Origin: Clostridia bacterium
GTDB taxonomy: Bacteria > Bacillota > Clostridia > Oscillospirales > Acutalibacteraceae
Reading direction: 5' to 3'
DNA length: 57,534 bases
NCBI GenBank assembly: GCA_017502085.1
Contig: JAFVVQ010000034.1
Coordinates: 1 to 57,534, forward strand
In this document: piece by piece, positions 38,464-47,650 of the stretch
How positions within the stretch are numbered: the stretch's first letter is position 1
How the letters are laid out: each line of letters starts with the position of its first letter
The notes under the pieces: generated by a model
Seen by the model: only the letters and a program-made list of their open reading frames with translations
What the model was told of the DNA's origin: nothing
The model's database searches: none
Program-made: the position numbers and the translations under genes

Positions 38464-39642
38464 TCAGACGTTTGCATTGTATTTATTCTGCTTTTTAAGC
38501 CGATTTACAAAGCACCTGAGAGCTATAACCATAATTATATAGAGCACTGCAAGCAGAATGGGATATATTTTAATTCCGAACAGTCCACTTATGAGACTGA
38601 CTGCAGGAGGTGCAAGCATTACACCGATATATGCAAATGCTATCTGTGAGCCCATAATCGATTGCGAAACTTCTTTGCCGAAATTGTGAGGTGTCAGGTG
38701 TATCATATTCGGATAGATTGAGCCGTTGCCCAGGCCTACAAGGAATAAACCGACAACGGTAATCGCACCGTGCAGAGGCAGAAGCATAATTGCTGTTGCG
38801 GGGGCAAGAATTACTGTGCCGATTCCGATGCGTTTCCACGTACTTATCTTGTCGGAAAGCAAACCCGAAACGAAACGGCCTATTGACATACCGACGTAAT
38901 ATACGGTCAACGCAAGTGCTCCGTGTTTTGTCTCGAATCCTTTTTCTGCTACAAGATATGTACTTCCCCAGACTCCGCAGGCATATTCGATTGCGTTCGT
39001 TGCAAGCATAATAATCCATACCTGACGGACTTCGGGCATTTTTGCCATCTGAAAAAGGGTGAGATTTATGCTGTTTTCAACTTCCGATTCATCTGCTGCT
39101 GATGATTTTTTCCACATAGGAATTGATATAATCAAGAGCAATGTGATTGCCGCCTGAACATAAAAAGCGTAGCGATAACCGCTTCGCCATCCTGCATCGC
39201 TCAATGCCTGCGACATAAGATAGGGGCTGAGCGATACTCCGATGCCGTAAAAGCAATGCAGAAAATTCATGTGACTTGCTTTAAAATGCAGAGCAACGTA
39301 ATTGTTAAGTCCCGAGTCAATCGCACCCGCACCGAGTCCGAGGATAACCGCAAGCGGTATCATAAACCCAAAAGACGGTGCAAAAGAGAAACCTAGCAAA
39401 GCTGCCGCTGTCATAGCCGTGCTGAAAGCGGTGACTACGGCTGTTCCGAGCTTGTTGAGAATTCCTGCGCTGAACATACTTGATAAAACGGTGCAGCCCG
39501 AAATAATAAACGTGAGAATGCTGACCGTTTCAACGGGAATATTCATTTCTGAATGTATGGCAGGCCACGCAGAACCGATAAGTGAATCGGGTACCCCGAG
39601 ACCTATAAAAGCAATATATATAACAACCAATAAAAAAGCCAT
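38464..39642 (-). CDS. MFS transporter
   Basis: 392 residues with 12 predicted helices. Starts MAFLLVVIYIAFIGLGVPDSLIGSAWPAI; contains GLGAGAIDSGLNNYVALHFKA and FLHCFYGIGVSLSPYL (both seen in FucP/sugar-type MFS carriers) and RFVSGLLSDKISTWK. SD GGAGG. It is the first gene of a unit with the GH106-like gene downstream, so it may import the oligosaccharide that enzyme cuts (inference). Promoter at 39687-39714. Confidence 0.85.
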   Translation of the reverse strand: MAFLLVVIYIAFIGLGVPDSLIGSAWPAIHSEMNIPVETVSILTFIISGCTVLSSMFSAGILNKLGTAVVTAFSTAMTAAALLGFSFAPSFGFMIPLAVILGLGAGAIDSGLNNYVALHFKASHMNFLHCFYGIGVSLSPYLMSQALSDAGWRSGYRYAFYVQAAITLLLIISIPMWKKSSAADESEVENSINLTLFQMAKMPEVRQVWIIMLATNAIEYACGVWGSTYLVAEKGFETKHGALALTVYYVGMSIGRFVSGLLSDKISTWKRIGIGTVILAPATAIMLLPLHGAITVVGLFLVGLGNGSIYPNMIHLTPHNFGKEVSQSIMGSQIAFAYIGVMLAPPAVSLISGLFGIKIYPILLAVLYIIMVIALRCFVNRLKKQNKYNANV

Positions 39643-39686
39643 AAAACCTCCGCAGAGTGTTCTTAAAATTCTAGTTTATCTAACAC

Positions 39687-39714
39687 ATTATACCACCGGC
39701 ACGAAAAAAAGCAA
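39687..39714 (-). promoter_or_regulatory. Promoter of the MFS gene
   Basis: Minus strand TTGCTT (39709-39714), 16-base spacer, TATAAT (39687-39692). The -35 lies at the tip of an upstream terminator-like hairpin. Confidence 0.6.
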
Positions 39715-39736
39715 CAGCCTGAAAGCAGTTGCTTTT
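39704..39736 (-). terminator. Minus-strand terminator-like hairpin with no gene upstream
   Basis: A perfect 9-bp stem AAAAGCAAC / GTTGCTTTT on the minus strand is followed by seven T (39710-39704). The 260 bases before it (39737-39995) have no recognised minus-strand gene; they include the + promoter for the gene at 39996 and a possible TCCCCG/CGGGGA stem. So it may insulate the MFS promoter or end a short RNA. Confidence 0.5.
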
Positions 39737-39937
39737 GAAGTTTCAGTTAAAAAATCTGAATTTATCAGCTGAAAAAAGATGGTTAATAATGAAAATCAAT
39801 ATTCCGGGTGTGTCCCCGATGCTGTGATTTTTATCGTTCATAACAGAACAAGAAGGCGGGGATATCTGGTTTTGTAAAACTTTTGACGGTAAATATGTTC
39901 AATATTTTCTGTATATGTATAATTATGCTGTCTGATG

Positions 39938-39966
39938 TTGTAATGTTACTGCTTGTATGATACAAT
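39938..39966 (+). promoter_or_regulatory. Promoter of the reductase-GH3-lipase operon
   Basis: TTGTAA (39938-39943), 17-base spacer, TACAAT (39961-39966), 30 bases before ATG 39996. Confidence 0.7.
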
Positions 39967-39995
39967 TTTTATATTAATCATTCGGAGGTTTTAAT

Positions 39996-41969
39996 ATGAA
40001 CGCAAAATATCCCAATCTTTTATCTCCCGGATACATAGGAAAGGTTGAACTCCGCAACAAAACCGTTATGGCAGCGATGGGTATGAGCCAGGCTGAAAAC
40101 GGTTTTGTCAACAAAGCTGTGCTTAACCATTATGCGGAAAGAGCAAAAGGCGGTGTGGGTGCAATTATTGTTGAAGTTACTTGCGTTGATTCTCCGCTTG
40201 GTCTTAACACAAACGGTATGCTTGTAATCGATGACGATAAATATATTCCCGGGATGACCGAACTTGCATCGGTTATTCATGAAGGCGGATCAAAAGCATT
40301 TTTGCAGATTTCGCATACCGGCAGAGGCGCAAGAAGAAAAATTATCGGAGACCGGCCTGTCGGACCGAGTGCCGTTGCGATGCCTTATTCATATATGATG
40401 GGTCTCGCAAACGAAACCCCACGTGCGCTGACGGTCGAAGAAATCAAAAACATTGAAGAAAAATATGCTCAGGCGGCTTTAAGAGCCAAGAAAGCCGGTT
40501 TTGACGGCGTTGAAATTCACGCTGTCGGTTATTATCTCGGACAGCAGTTTCTTTCGAAAACAGCCAATATCCGAACTGATGAATACGGAGGAAGTAAAGA
40601 AAACAGAATCCGTTTTCATCTTAATATTATCAGAAGAATCCGCGAACTTTGCGGCAAAGATTTTGCTGTGATAGTAAAGCTTTCTGTAATTGAAATGGGC
40701 AAAGACGGCGGAATTTCAATGCTTGACGGATTGTACTATTGCAAAAAGCTTCAGGAAGCAGGTGTTGATGCGATTGAAGTGCTTGCAGGTATATGGTCGG
40801 GCGAAGCGGTGAAAAATCAGAAACCCGAATCAGCATATGCCGATTGTATGGCGGTTGCACTTTGCCTTGTTATGAAAATCGGACTTGCAATCACCGCAGG
40901 CGGAAAGAAAATTACCCTTATCGGCGGCGGGCGTGCACAGAATCCCGTTGCCTCTGAAAAGGCACTCAAATCGGGTCAGTGTGATTTGATTTTTATTGGA
41001 CACGGTTTGCTTGCTCAACCCGACCTTGTTAATCTTATTGATGAAGACAAAGAAGACGAAATAAGACCGTGTATAGGTTGCGGTCATTGCATTGACCATC
41101 AGCTTCAGCACGGCGCAAGAGCTGTCTGCTCTGGCAATGCGGTGCTTGCAAGAGGGGATAACGACTATACAATTACACCCGCCGAAATCAAGAAAAAAGT
41201 TGTTGTTATCGGTGCGGGTGTTGCGGGTGTTGAAGCGGCAAGAATTGCGGCTATGAGAGGTCACACCGTTGATATTTATGATTCTGCAAACGAGGTAGGA
41301 GGTCAGATGAATCTTGCTTGTAAGCCTCCGTTCAAACAGCATCTCGGACTTATGAAACCCTATCTTGAAAGACAGCTTGAACTCCACGGTGTTAACGTTC
41401 ATCTAGGCAAAAAGATGACCGAAGAAGATGTTCTTGCACTTAATCCCGATGCCGTTGTTTGTGCAACGGGTGTTGTTAATAACAAGCTTCCCGTTGACGG
41501 CGCTGAAAGAGCAGTCAATGCGGCAGATATTCTTAACGGTGCGCCAAGCGGCAAAAACGTTGTTGTTATCGGCGGCGGCTCAATCGGTTGCGAAACCGCT
41601 GAGTTTCTGGCAAAGCAAGGCAAAAAAGTCAGCATAATTGAAATGACCGATACTTTTGCGGGTAACACGGGCAAAACGGCACAGACAATATTGCTCGGAC
41701 ATCTTAAAGGCAACGGTGTAAAGCTTCTTTCCGAATCAAGAGTTGAGAAAGTCACCGCAACAGAAGTCTTTTATAAATCCAAAGACGGTAAAACAGACAC
41801 TGTCAAAGCGGATACGGTTGTACTTGCAATCGGCAACAGACCTGACACAAGTCTTTACGATTCGCTTAAAGATAAGATTAATGAGATTTATAACATCGGT
41901 GATTCAAACGGCGGCGGTATTATTCCCAACGCTGTCTATGACGGATACACCGTGGGTAACAAAGTATAA
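39996..41969 (+). CDS. NADH:flavin oxidoreductase/2,4-dienoyl-CoA reductase-type enzyme (old yellow enzyme with FAD/NAD domain)
   Basis: 657 residues. N-terminal old-yellow-enzyme barrel (1-340): AMGMSQAENGFV, LQISHTGRGARR, EEKYAQAALRAKKAGFDGVEIH. Iron-sulfur motif CIGCGHC with a fourth Cys after 12 residues (Cys359, 362, 365, 378). FAD domain VVVIGAGVAGVEAARIAAMRGH and NAD domain VVVIGGGSIGCETAEFLA. This four-part build (FMN, 4Fe-4S, FAD, NADH) is that of FadH, BaiCD and BaiH and reduces enones or dienes. The usual HGAHGYL active-site stretch is here HAVGYYL, so the second His is missing. SD CGGAGG. First gene before GH3. Confidence 0.9.
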   Translation: MNAKYPNLLSPGYIGKVELRNKTVMAAMGMSQAENGFVNKAVLNHYAERAKGGVGAIIVEVTCVDSPLGLNTNGMLVIDDDKYIPGMTELASVIHEGGSKAFLQISHTGRGARRKIIGDRPVGPSAVAMPYSYMMGLANETPRALTVEEIKNIEEKYAQAALRAKKAGFDGVEIHAVGYYLGQQFLSKTANIRTDEYGGSKENRIRFHLNIIRRIRELCGKDFAVIVKLSVIEMGKDGGISMLDGLYYCKKLQEAGVDAIEVLAGIWSGEAVKNQKPESAYADCMAVALCLVMKIGLAITAGGKKITLIGGGRAQNPVASEKALKSGQCDLIFIGHGLLAQPDLVNLIDEDKEDEIRPCIGCGHCIDHQLQHGARAVCSGNAVLARGDNDYTITPAEIKKKVVVIGAGVAGVEAARIAAMRGHTVDIYDSANEVGGQMNLACKPPFKQHLGLMKPYLERQLELHGVNVHLGKKMTEEDVLALNPDAVVCATGVVNNKLPVDGAERAVNAADILNGAPSGKNVVVIGGGSIGCETAEFLAKQGKKVSIIEMTDTFAGNTGKTAQTILLGHLKGNGVKLLSESRVEKVTATEVFYKSKDGKTDTVKADTVVLAIGNRPDTSLYDSLKDKINEIYNIGDSNGGGIIPNAVYDGYTVGNKV

Positions 41970-41980
41970 GGAGAATTAAA

Positions 41981-44584
41981 ATGAAAAAGAAATTGTTGAG
42001 TATTGTTTCTTTGTTTCTTGTTTTTTCGATTATGTCAGGTAACGTTGCTTTTGCAACAAGCGGTGATGTTGCCCCCGAAATTATAGCCCGGACAAAAGAA
42101 ATCGCTGTTCAGATTGAAAGCGAGGGTATCGTTCTTCTGAAAAATGAGGAAAACTTTCTTCCGCTCTCAAACAAAAAGGTCAATGTTTTCGGTGCAGGCT
42201 CGGTTTGTCCGTTTTTCGGCGGTGCAGGTTCGGGCGCAATCACAACCGATGACCCCGTAACCCTTTATGAAGCGTTTGAGGCAGAGGGTATTGAATATAA
42301 TTCCGAGCTTCGTGCTCTTTATGAAAAGCATTGCCTTTCAAACGAGCTTCCCAAAACAGATAATACCGTTATCAACAATCTTCTTCAGGTACTTCTTGCA
42401 AAGAATACTCTTGAAGAAATGGATCCGAAGCATCTTACAAACGAGCTTCTTGAAAATGCTGTTGAGTTTTCGGATACCGCAGTAATAATTATCAGCAGAA
42501 CGAGTGCCGAAGGTACTGACCATACAGTTGAAACCCTGAGCCTTTCCGATGATGAAAAAGCAATGGTTGAAAAGGTTACCTCAGCATTTGAAAACGTAGT
42601 TGTGCTTTTTAACATCGGTAACGTAATGGAAATGGGCTGGATTGATGAATACGAAAGCATCAAAGCTGCCGCAATTATCTGGATACCCGGAGAATTCGGT
42701 ATGACTGCCGTACCACAGATGCTTGAGGGCAAGGTTAATCCCTCGGGTAGGCTGACCGATACAATCGCATACAGTATTGCTGACCATCCCTCAAGCGAAT
42801 GCTTCGGAAGTAATTCATATAACGGCGGCAAGCATTTTGTTGAATACTATGAGGGTATCTATATAGGCTACCGCTATTTTGAAACCTTTGCAAAGGATAA
42901 GGTGCAGTATCCTTTCGGCTACGGACTTTCATACACAAGCTTTGAAAAAGAGGTTATATCAACCGCTTTTGATACGGAAAGCATAACCGTTGAAGTTAAA
43001 GTAACAAACACAGGCGATATGGCAGGCAAAGAGGTTGTTCAGCTTTATTACAGTGCACCCTATACCGAGGGAGGCATTGAAAAGAGCGCAATCTGTCTCG
43101 GCGGTTTTGCGAAAACCGGTATGCTTGACCCCAATGATAGCGAAATTCTCAGAATTTCATTTAAAACAGATGATATGGCGTCCTATGACCATAAGAATAA
43201 TGAGGCTTGGGTGCTTGAAAAGGGCACATACAAAATCATTGTTGCAAACGACGTCAGAAATCATATTGCAGCATATGATTATGAAATTGCCGAAACGAAG
43301 ATTATAAAATATGATCCCATAACGGGTACGGAAATCGAAAATCTTTTTGAAGACGTTTACAGCGGATACGAGATTATGTCAAGGGCCGACGTTGAAGGCA
43401 CTTATCCTGAACTCCGCGAACTTGATAAAGACGATTATCTGGTTGACGTTGATAAAACTCCTGACCCTGTAACAGAGGGCGAAGCACCGAAAATGGGTGT
43501 TAAATACAGCAAAACCATCACTTTGCAGGACGTGGCAAAGGATGAAAGCTTATGGGATGCATTCCTTGACCAGCTTACGCTTGAAGAAATGACAATGCTT
43601 GTCATTAACGGCGGCTATGAAACCCATGGCGTTGAACGTCTCGGAATTCCTCACACAATGGATAATGACGGTCCTTCCAGCGTCAAGGGCAGAAACGGTC
43701 TTGTCTATACAGACAGCGGAACTGCTTATCCCTGCGCAACCGCAATCGGTTGCACATGGAACGCTGACCTGGCTTATGAAATGGGTAAAGGCGCGGGCAA
43801 GGAAGCCGCAGATATGGGTACAGATACCTGGTATGCACCCGGTGCTAATATTCACCGCAATCCAAGAGGCGGAAGAAACTTTGAGTATTTCTCAGAAGAT
43901 CCGATAATTTCAGGTGTTATGGCTGCTGAAATAATCAAGGGCGCAAATTCCGAGAGCCTTGTAACGACAATCAAGCACTTTGCTCTCAATGACCAGGAAT
44001 CCCACAGAACGGGTATTTTCACCTGGTGCGACGAGCAGGCGATGCGTGAAATATATCTCAAGGCATTTGAAATACCCGTCAAAGAAGCACAGCCCAAGGG
44101 TATTATGTCGGCATATAACCGAATCGGTACAAAATGGTGCGGCTCAAGTTCCGCACTTCTTAAAGATTTGCTCCGCGAGGAATGGGGATTTGAAGGCTTT
44201 GTTGTTTCGGACTATTCTTCAAACTTCACGGGAAGCGGATATATGAGCCCCGTTCTTGCAGTTTATAACGGCAATGATACTATTCTTTCGGGTATGTGGG
44301 CATTGCAGGTTGTTCAGCATAAGGCGGCAGTGAAGCTCGCTTATGCAAAAGATCCCGTCGGATTCGGTAACGCTCTGCGTGAAGCTTGCAAAAACCTTTG
44401 CATAATGAAAATGGAAACAAAAGCGTTCAAGAATCCTGAAATCACCTACGACTCATCTCTCATCGGCACACTTGATACTTTTGATGACTGGGAGTTTGAA
44501 TTCCCGTATGTTCATATTTTTGTGAGGTTTATTTTCAATAATATTCTTAACATTATAATCTACGCATTCCGATTTATTCTGTAA
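41981..44584 (+). CDS. Secreted, domain-swapped GH3 beta-glycosidase with C-terminal membrane segment
   Basis: 867 residues; SD AAGGAG precedes ATG 41981. Signal peptide 1-25 (ends VAFA-T). The domain order is inverted. Residues about 30-310 are the GH3 C-terminal alpha/beta domain (EGIVLLKNEENFLPL, GAGSGAITTDDP). About 320-430 is an FnIII-like domain (VEVKVTNTGDMAGKEVVQLYY). About 520-830 is the GH3 barrel (MTMLVINGGYETHGVERLGIPHTMDNDGP-type start), with nucleophile Asp744 in GFVVSDYSS and KHFALNDQESHR before it. The last 25 residues are a hydrophobic helix. Such permuted GH3 occur in Ruminococcus-type bacteria. Probable beta-glucosidase/xylosidase, tethered to the outer membrane face. Confidence 0.9.
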   Translation: MKKKLLSIVSLFLVFSIMSGNVAFATSGDVAPEIIARTKEIAVQIESEGIVLLKNEENFLPLSNKKVNVFGAGSVCPFFGGAGSGAITTDDPVTLYEAFEAEGIEYNSELRALYEKHCLSNELPKTDNTVINNLLQVLLAKNTLEEMDPKHLTNELLENAVEFSDTAVIIISRTSAEGTDHTVETLSLSDDEKAMVEKVTSAFENVVVLFNIGNVMEMGWIDEYESIKAAAIIWIPGEFGMTAVPQMLEGKVNPSGRLTDTIAYSIADHPSSECFGSNSYNGGKHFVEYYEGIYIGYRYFETFAKDKVQYPFGYGLSYTSFEKEVISTAFDTESITVEVKVTNTGDMAGKEVVQLYYSAPYTEGGIEKSAICLGGFAKTGMLDPNDSEILRISFKTDDMASYDHKNNEAWVLEKGTYKIIVANDVRNHIAAYDYEIAETKIIKYDPITGTEIENLFEDVYSGYEIMSRADVEGTYPELRELDKDDYLVDVDKTPDPVTEGEAPKMGVKYSKTITLQDVAKDESLWDAFLDQLTLEEMTMLVINGGYETHGVERLGIPHTMDNDGPSSVKGRNGLVYTDSGTAYPCATAIGCTWNADLAYEMGKGAGKEAADMGTDTWYAPGANIHRNPRGGRNFEYFSEDPIISGVMAAEIIKGANSESLVTTIKHFALNDQESHRTGIFTWCDEQAMREIYLKAFEIPVKEAQPKGIMSAYNRIGTKWCGSSSALLKDLLREEWGFEGFVVSDYSSNFTGSGYMSPVLAVYNGNDTILSGMWALQVVQHKAAVKLAYAKDPVGFGNALREACKNLCIMKMETKAFKNPEITYDSSLIGTLDTFDDWEFEFPYVHIFVRFIFNNILNIIIYAFRFIL

Positions 44585-44633
44585 TTTAAAATCGGGAAAT
44601 CGAGAAAATTAAAGTGTTGGGGAGAAAAATATT

Positions 44634-45719
44634 ATGGCAAAGATAGTTTCAATACCTCTGGCGATAATCATGAGTATTCTTTCGTTTTTTATTCCGTCAA
44701 AAGTTGAAGCACCTGATAAAGAACAGTGGAACACAAATTACCCCTTTGTTTTTGTTCACGGATTGATGGGATGGGGCGAATATGATGCTCAATATAAACT
44801 GATGCCCTATTGGGGAATGTTCGGGGGAGAGCTTCTCGGAAAGCTTGAAGACAAAGGCTATGACTGTTACGGTGCTTCGGTTTCGGGGACTGCAAGTGCG
44901 TGGGACAGAGCGTGCGAACTTTATGCTCAGCTTACGGGAACTGTTGTTGACTACGGCAAGGCTCACAGTGAGCGTTGCGGTCACGACAGATACGGCAAGG
45001 ATTTCACGGGAAAAGCAATGCTTGAAAAGTGGGATTCTGATAATAAAATTAATCTTCTCGGTCATTCCTTCGGCGGTGCAACAATGCGTGTTTTCGCATC
45101 GCTTATGGCAAAAGGGGATGAGGCGGAAAGAAATTCAACCTCTGTTGATGATATTTCTCCCTTGTTTACGGGCGGAAAAGCAGATTGGATTTATTCCCTG
45201 ACCTCTCTTGCGGCACCTCATAACGGCACAACAGCTTACGGACTTGAAGATACATATGCCGGGAATACCGATACCGCCGCATATGATATGTTTATTGATC
45301 ACGCAATGGAAATCAACAGAAATACGGTAACCGATGAAAATACCTATTATTTCTCAATTTCCTGCACCGCTACAACTCGGAACGCAGACGGCACTTATTC
45401 TGCGGATAAGAACAGAATGGAATTCCTTTTCCGCGGCGACGCGGGAGAACTCGGAAAACTCAAGGGCACGACCTCGGGCGGATACGTTGTAGACGAAAGT
45501 TGGTTTGAAAATGACGGTCTGGTCAACACTGTTTCAGCAAAAGCACCCTCAGATGCACCGTCAAAAGAGTTTGATAAGGATGATATCACAGCAGGTGTGT
45601 GGAACATAATGCCCGTTTATCAGGGCGATCATATGTCGCTTCAGGGCGGATTCTTCAAGGTGAATACCGACGTAGAACGCCTTTATACAGAGCATTTTGA
45701 TATGATTAACAGTTTATAA
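44634..45719 (+). CDS. Secreted triacylglycerol lipase-like alpha/beta hydrolase (staphylococcal/Bacillus I.5 type)
   Basis: 361 residues; SD GGGGAG precedes ATG 44634. Signal peptide 1-25 (VSIPLAIIMSILSFFIP...). Markers of the family I.5 lipases: FVFVHGLMGWG (oxyanion region), HSERCGHDRYG (zinc-binding His/Asp region), nucleophile Ser145 in GHSFGG, SLAAPHNGT, and WFENDGLVN near the catalytic Asp and QGDHMSLQG with the catalytic His. It hydrolyses acyl esters outside the cell. Last gene of the reductase-GH3-lipase operon (49-base gap); its possible substrate here is an acylated plant glycoside or glycolipid (inference). Confidence 0.9.
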   Translation: MAKIVSIPLAIIMSILSFFIPSKVEAPDKEQWNTNYPFVFVHGLMGWGEYDAQYKLMPYWGMFGGELLGKLEDKGYDCYGASVSGTASAWDRACELYAQLTGTVVDYGKAHSERCGHDRYGKDFTGKAMLEKWDSDNKINLLGHSFGGATMRVFASLMAKGDEAERNSTSVDDISPLFTGGKADWIYSLTSLAAPHNGTTAYGLEDTYAGNTDTAAYDMFIDHAMEINRNTVTDENTYYFSISCTATTRNADGTYSADKNRMEFLFRGDAGELGKLKGTTSGGYVVDESWFENDGLVNTVSAKAPSDAPSKEFDKDDITAGVWNIMPVYQGDHMSLQGGFFKVNTDVERLYTEHFDMINSL

Positions 45720-45743
45720 TTCTGAATATTACCAAAGAATAGC

Positions 45744-45787
45744 AAAACCACCTCAATCGACGCATAAAGCACCGATAAGAGGTGGTT
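45744..45787. terminator. Bidirectional terminator, copy 2 of a dispersed hairpin
   Basis: AACCACCTC (45746-45754) pairs with GAGGTGGTT (45779-45787). The loop is nearly the same as at 34125 (AATCGA, GCA and AAAGCAC in both). The stem is shorter than copy 1 because bases near the loop differ (AATC against GATA). Confidence 0.8.
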
Positions 45788-45842
45788 CGTTATTTTGTGA
45801 GGTAATTTGAAAAAAAAGAATTTATCAGTCAGTTTTCTGTAT

Positions 45843-47579
45843 TTAATAACAATAGCAAAGTCTGCCGTAAGGGGCAGCATCACCCTTTGTATAGAATGAA
45901 TTCACATCATTTCCGATATAATTATCTGCCCATTTGAAGCTGAAGCCGTCGGCTGAATCAACAAGAGATTTTGAAACTTTAAGCATCAGCTTGTTGCCCT
46001 CATAACGGATTTCGGCTTCACCGATTTCAGTGAAAACTCCGTCGATGTTCTTTTCAACGTCGGTTTTGCCGTTAGCGGGTGCGGTGCGGTTGATAACAAT
46101 ATTTTCATTAATAAACAGCGTCATCCAGTTGCCGCCGTCGGGAGAAGAAAGTGCGTCGGCTGTGTCAACATAAAAATAATAGTTTTCCGCATCCTCAGCA
46201 ACCTTCATATTGACAATATCGTTTCTGCCCGATGAATCGGTTATCGGATTCTGAGCAAAATCAACTGAATTTCTGTCGGCTGTATCATTTCTGTAATCTC
46301 TGTATACCGAACTGATTTTTTCCGAATCCCATTGCGAAAAGCTGCCGTTAATATCTATGGTTACATTCCGGCTTTTTGTAACTCTGCCTGTTACACCCTT
46401 GAACTTTGCGATATAATTCACCATCTGCAGATAATAGTTATCTCCGAGAATACCTGCGGAGGGTTCAACGTCACGGGAGGCATTTTCGTCGGCACAGTCA
46501 ACAAAAACAATCGGATACTTTTCTTCGGGAGACTGCCTCTGAGCAACCCATTCATTAAAGCCCGTTATAAAAATAATGTCAGGATTCATTTTGATTGCAA
46601 ATTCCCATTGCTCCGCAAAGTTATAGCCGTAAAGCATAGCATTTTCGGATGAATCGTTCTTTCCGTTATGCCACGAACGGGTACAGTCATTTGCGCCGTA
46701 CCATGCGGTTTTGCTGAATGCACAGGTATCCGAATGCTGGGCAACGGAAACATTCATTATCTTAATGCCGTCTTTCCTGAAAACAGATTTATATGTCAGC
46801 GAACGGTCAAATTCCATCCACGGGAAACCGTCATTTACCTTGTCTGCATTCGGCCATTGAGATTGCTTTATTCTGAAATAATCCTTTGCTTCGGGTTTTA
46901 TCTCACCGTCATTTTCGTTGCCGATAATCAGCGGCTTACCGTCAAGACGGAACCAAAGCTCATCGAGACGGGGATATTTTGCCTTGAGTTCAGTGTTGTT
47001 ATAAATCTCATCGTAAATTCTGTTGATTGTATCTGCGGAATAGGAATTGGTGTAATATGCGATTTGCGGAACATCAAAGCCCTGAAGCAGATATTCATAC
47101 CATACGCCTATAAGCTTTTTTGCAGGTTCGGAATATGTAAATGCATTCGTTGTGTCGATGACTATGAAATCAACCGCTGCATCTGTCAGCATCTGAACGT
47201 GCTTTCTGAAAACCCATTCATCGTTTGCTGAATAGTATCCGAGAAGCGGTTCACCCCAGAAATGGAATTCCTGTTGATTTCCGCCGCCTGCCGCAATCCA
47301 TTCCTTTTCAGAATTGATAGCTTCAGGGTGTTTTGCGACAAGCTTTGAATTGTCGATAATTCGTGTGCTTCCGTGCTGACCTTGCCAAAGGAAATAGAAA
47401 ACACCGACCAGCTTTTCGCTTTCACCTGCGGAAACAACGCTTCTGCCGAGAGCATCCGTGCAGACAAGCGAGCCGTTGATATCTGCAGGCTTTTCCGTGA
47501 TTGTTCCAACACCCGTAATGCTGTTTATCAGAGTTATAAAAAACAGTATGACCGCCGTTATACTGCGGACTATAAACAT
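45843..47579 (-). CDS. Secreted GH71/GH99-like putative glycosidase
   Basis: 578 residues from ATG 47579 (GAGTGG seven bases before; a TTG five codons upstream is the alternative). Signal peptide 1-22. Residues about 50-410 look like a TIM barrel: LVGVFYFLWQGQHG at the start, AAVDFIVIDTTNAFTYSEP, KPLIIGNENDGEI, PWMEFDRSL and ITGFNEWVAQRQSPEE, a GH71/GH99-style C-terminal barrel end with a Glu in FNEW. Residues about 430-578 resemble a family-9-type carbohydrate-binding domain (INGSFSQWDSEKISSVYRDY). Activity is not known. It follows GH78 in the minus-strand cluster. Confidence 0.6.
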   Translation of the reverse strand: MFIVRSITAVILFFITLINSITGVGTITEKPADINGSLVCTDALGRSVVSAGESEKLVGVFYFLWQGQHGSTRIIDNSKLVAKHPEAINSEKEWIAAGGGNQQEFHFWGEPLLGYYSANDEWVFRKHVQMLTDAAVDFIVIDTTNAFTYSEPAKKLIGVWYEYLLQGFDVPQIAYYTNSYSADTINRIYDEIYNNTELKAKYPRLDELWFRLDGKPLIIGNENDGEIKPEAKDYFRIKQSQWPNADKVNDGFPWMEFDRSLTYKSVFRKDGIKIMNVSVAQHSDTCAFSKTAWYGANDCTRSWHNGKNDSSENAMLYGYNFAEQWEFAIKMNPDIIFITGFNEWVAQRQSPEEKYPIVFVDCADENASRDVEPSAGILGDNYYLQMVNYIAKFKGVTGRVTKSRNVTIDINGSFSQWDSEKISSVYRDYRNDTADRNSVDFAQNPITDSSGRNDIVNMKVAEDAENYYFYVDTADALSSPDGGNWMTLFINENIVINRTAPANGKTDVEKNIDGVFTEIGEAEIRYEGNKLMLKVSKSLVDSADGFSFKWADNYIGNDVNSFYTKGDAAPYGRLCYCY

Positions 47580-47650
47580 TTCAAATCCACTCAAAATTCA
47601 TTCTTCCCATCTTTAAGTTTCTGAATTGTATAAAATATTAAGTTTCTTTG

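Noticed and set aside
39302-39772. 156-codon open frame on the plus strand
   Set aside because: It lies antisense to the MFS gene and its terminator-like hairpin; no SD and no protein-like pattern.
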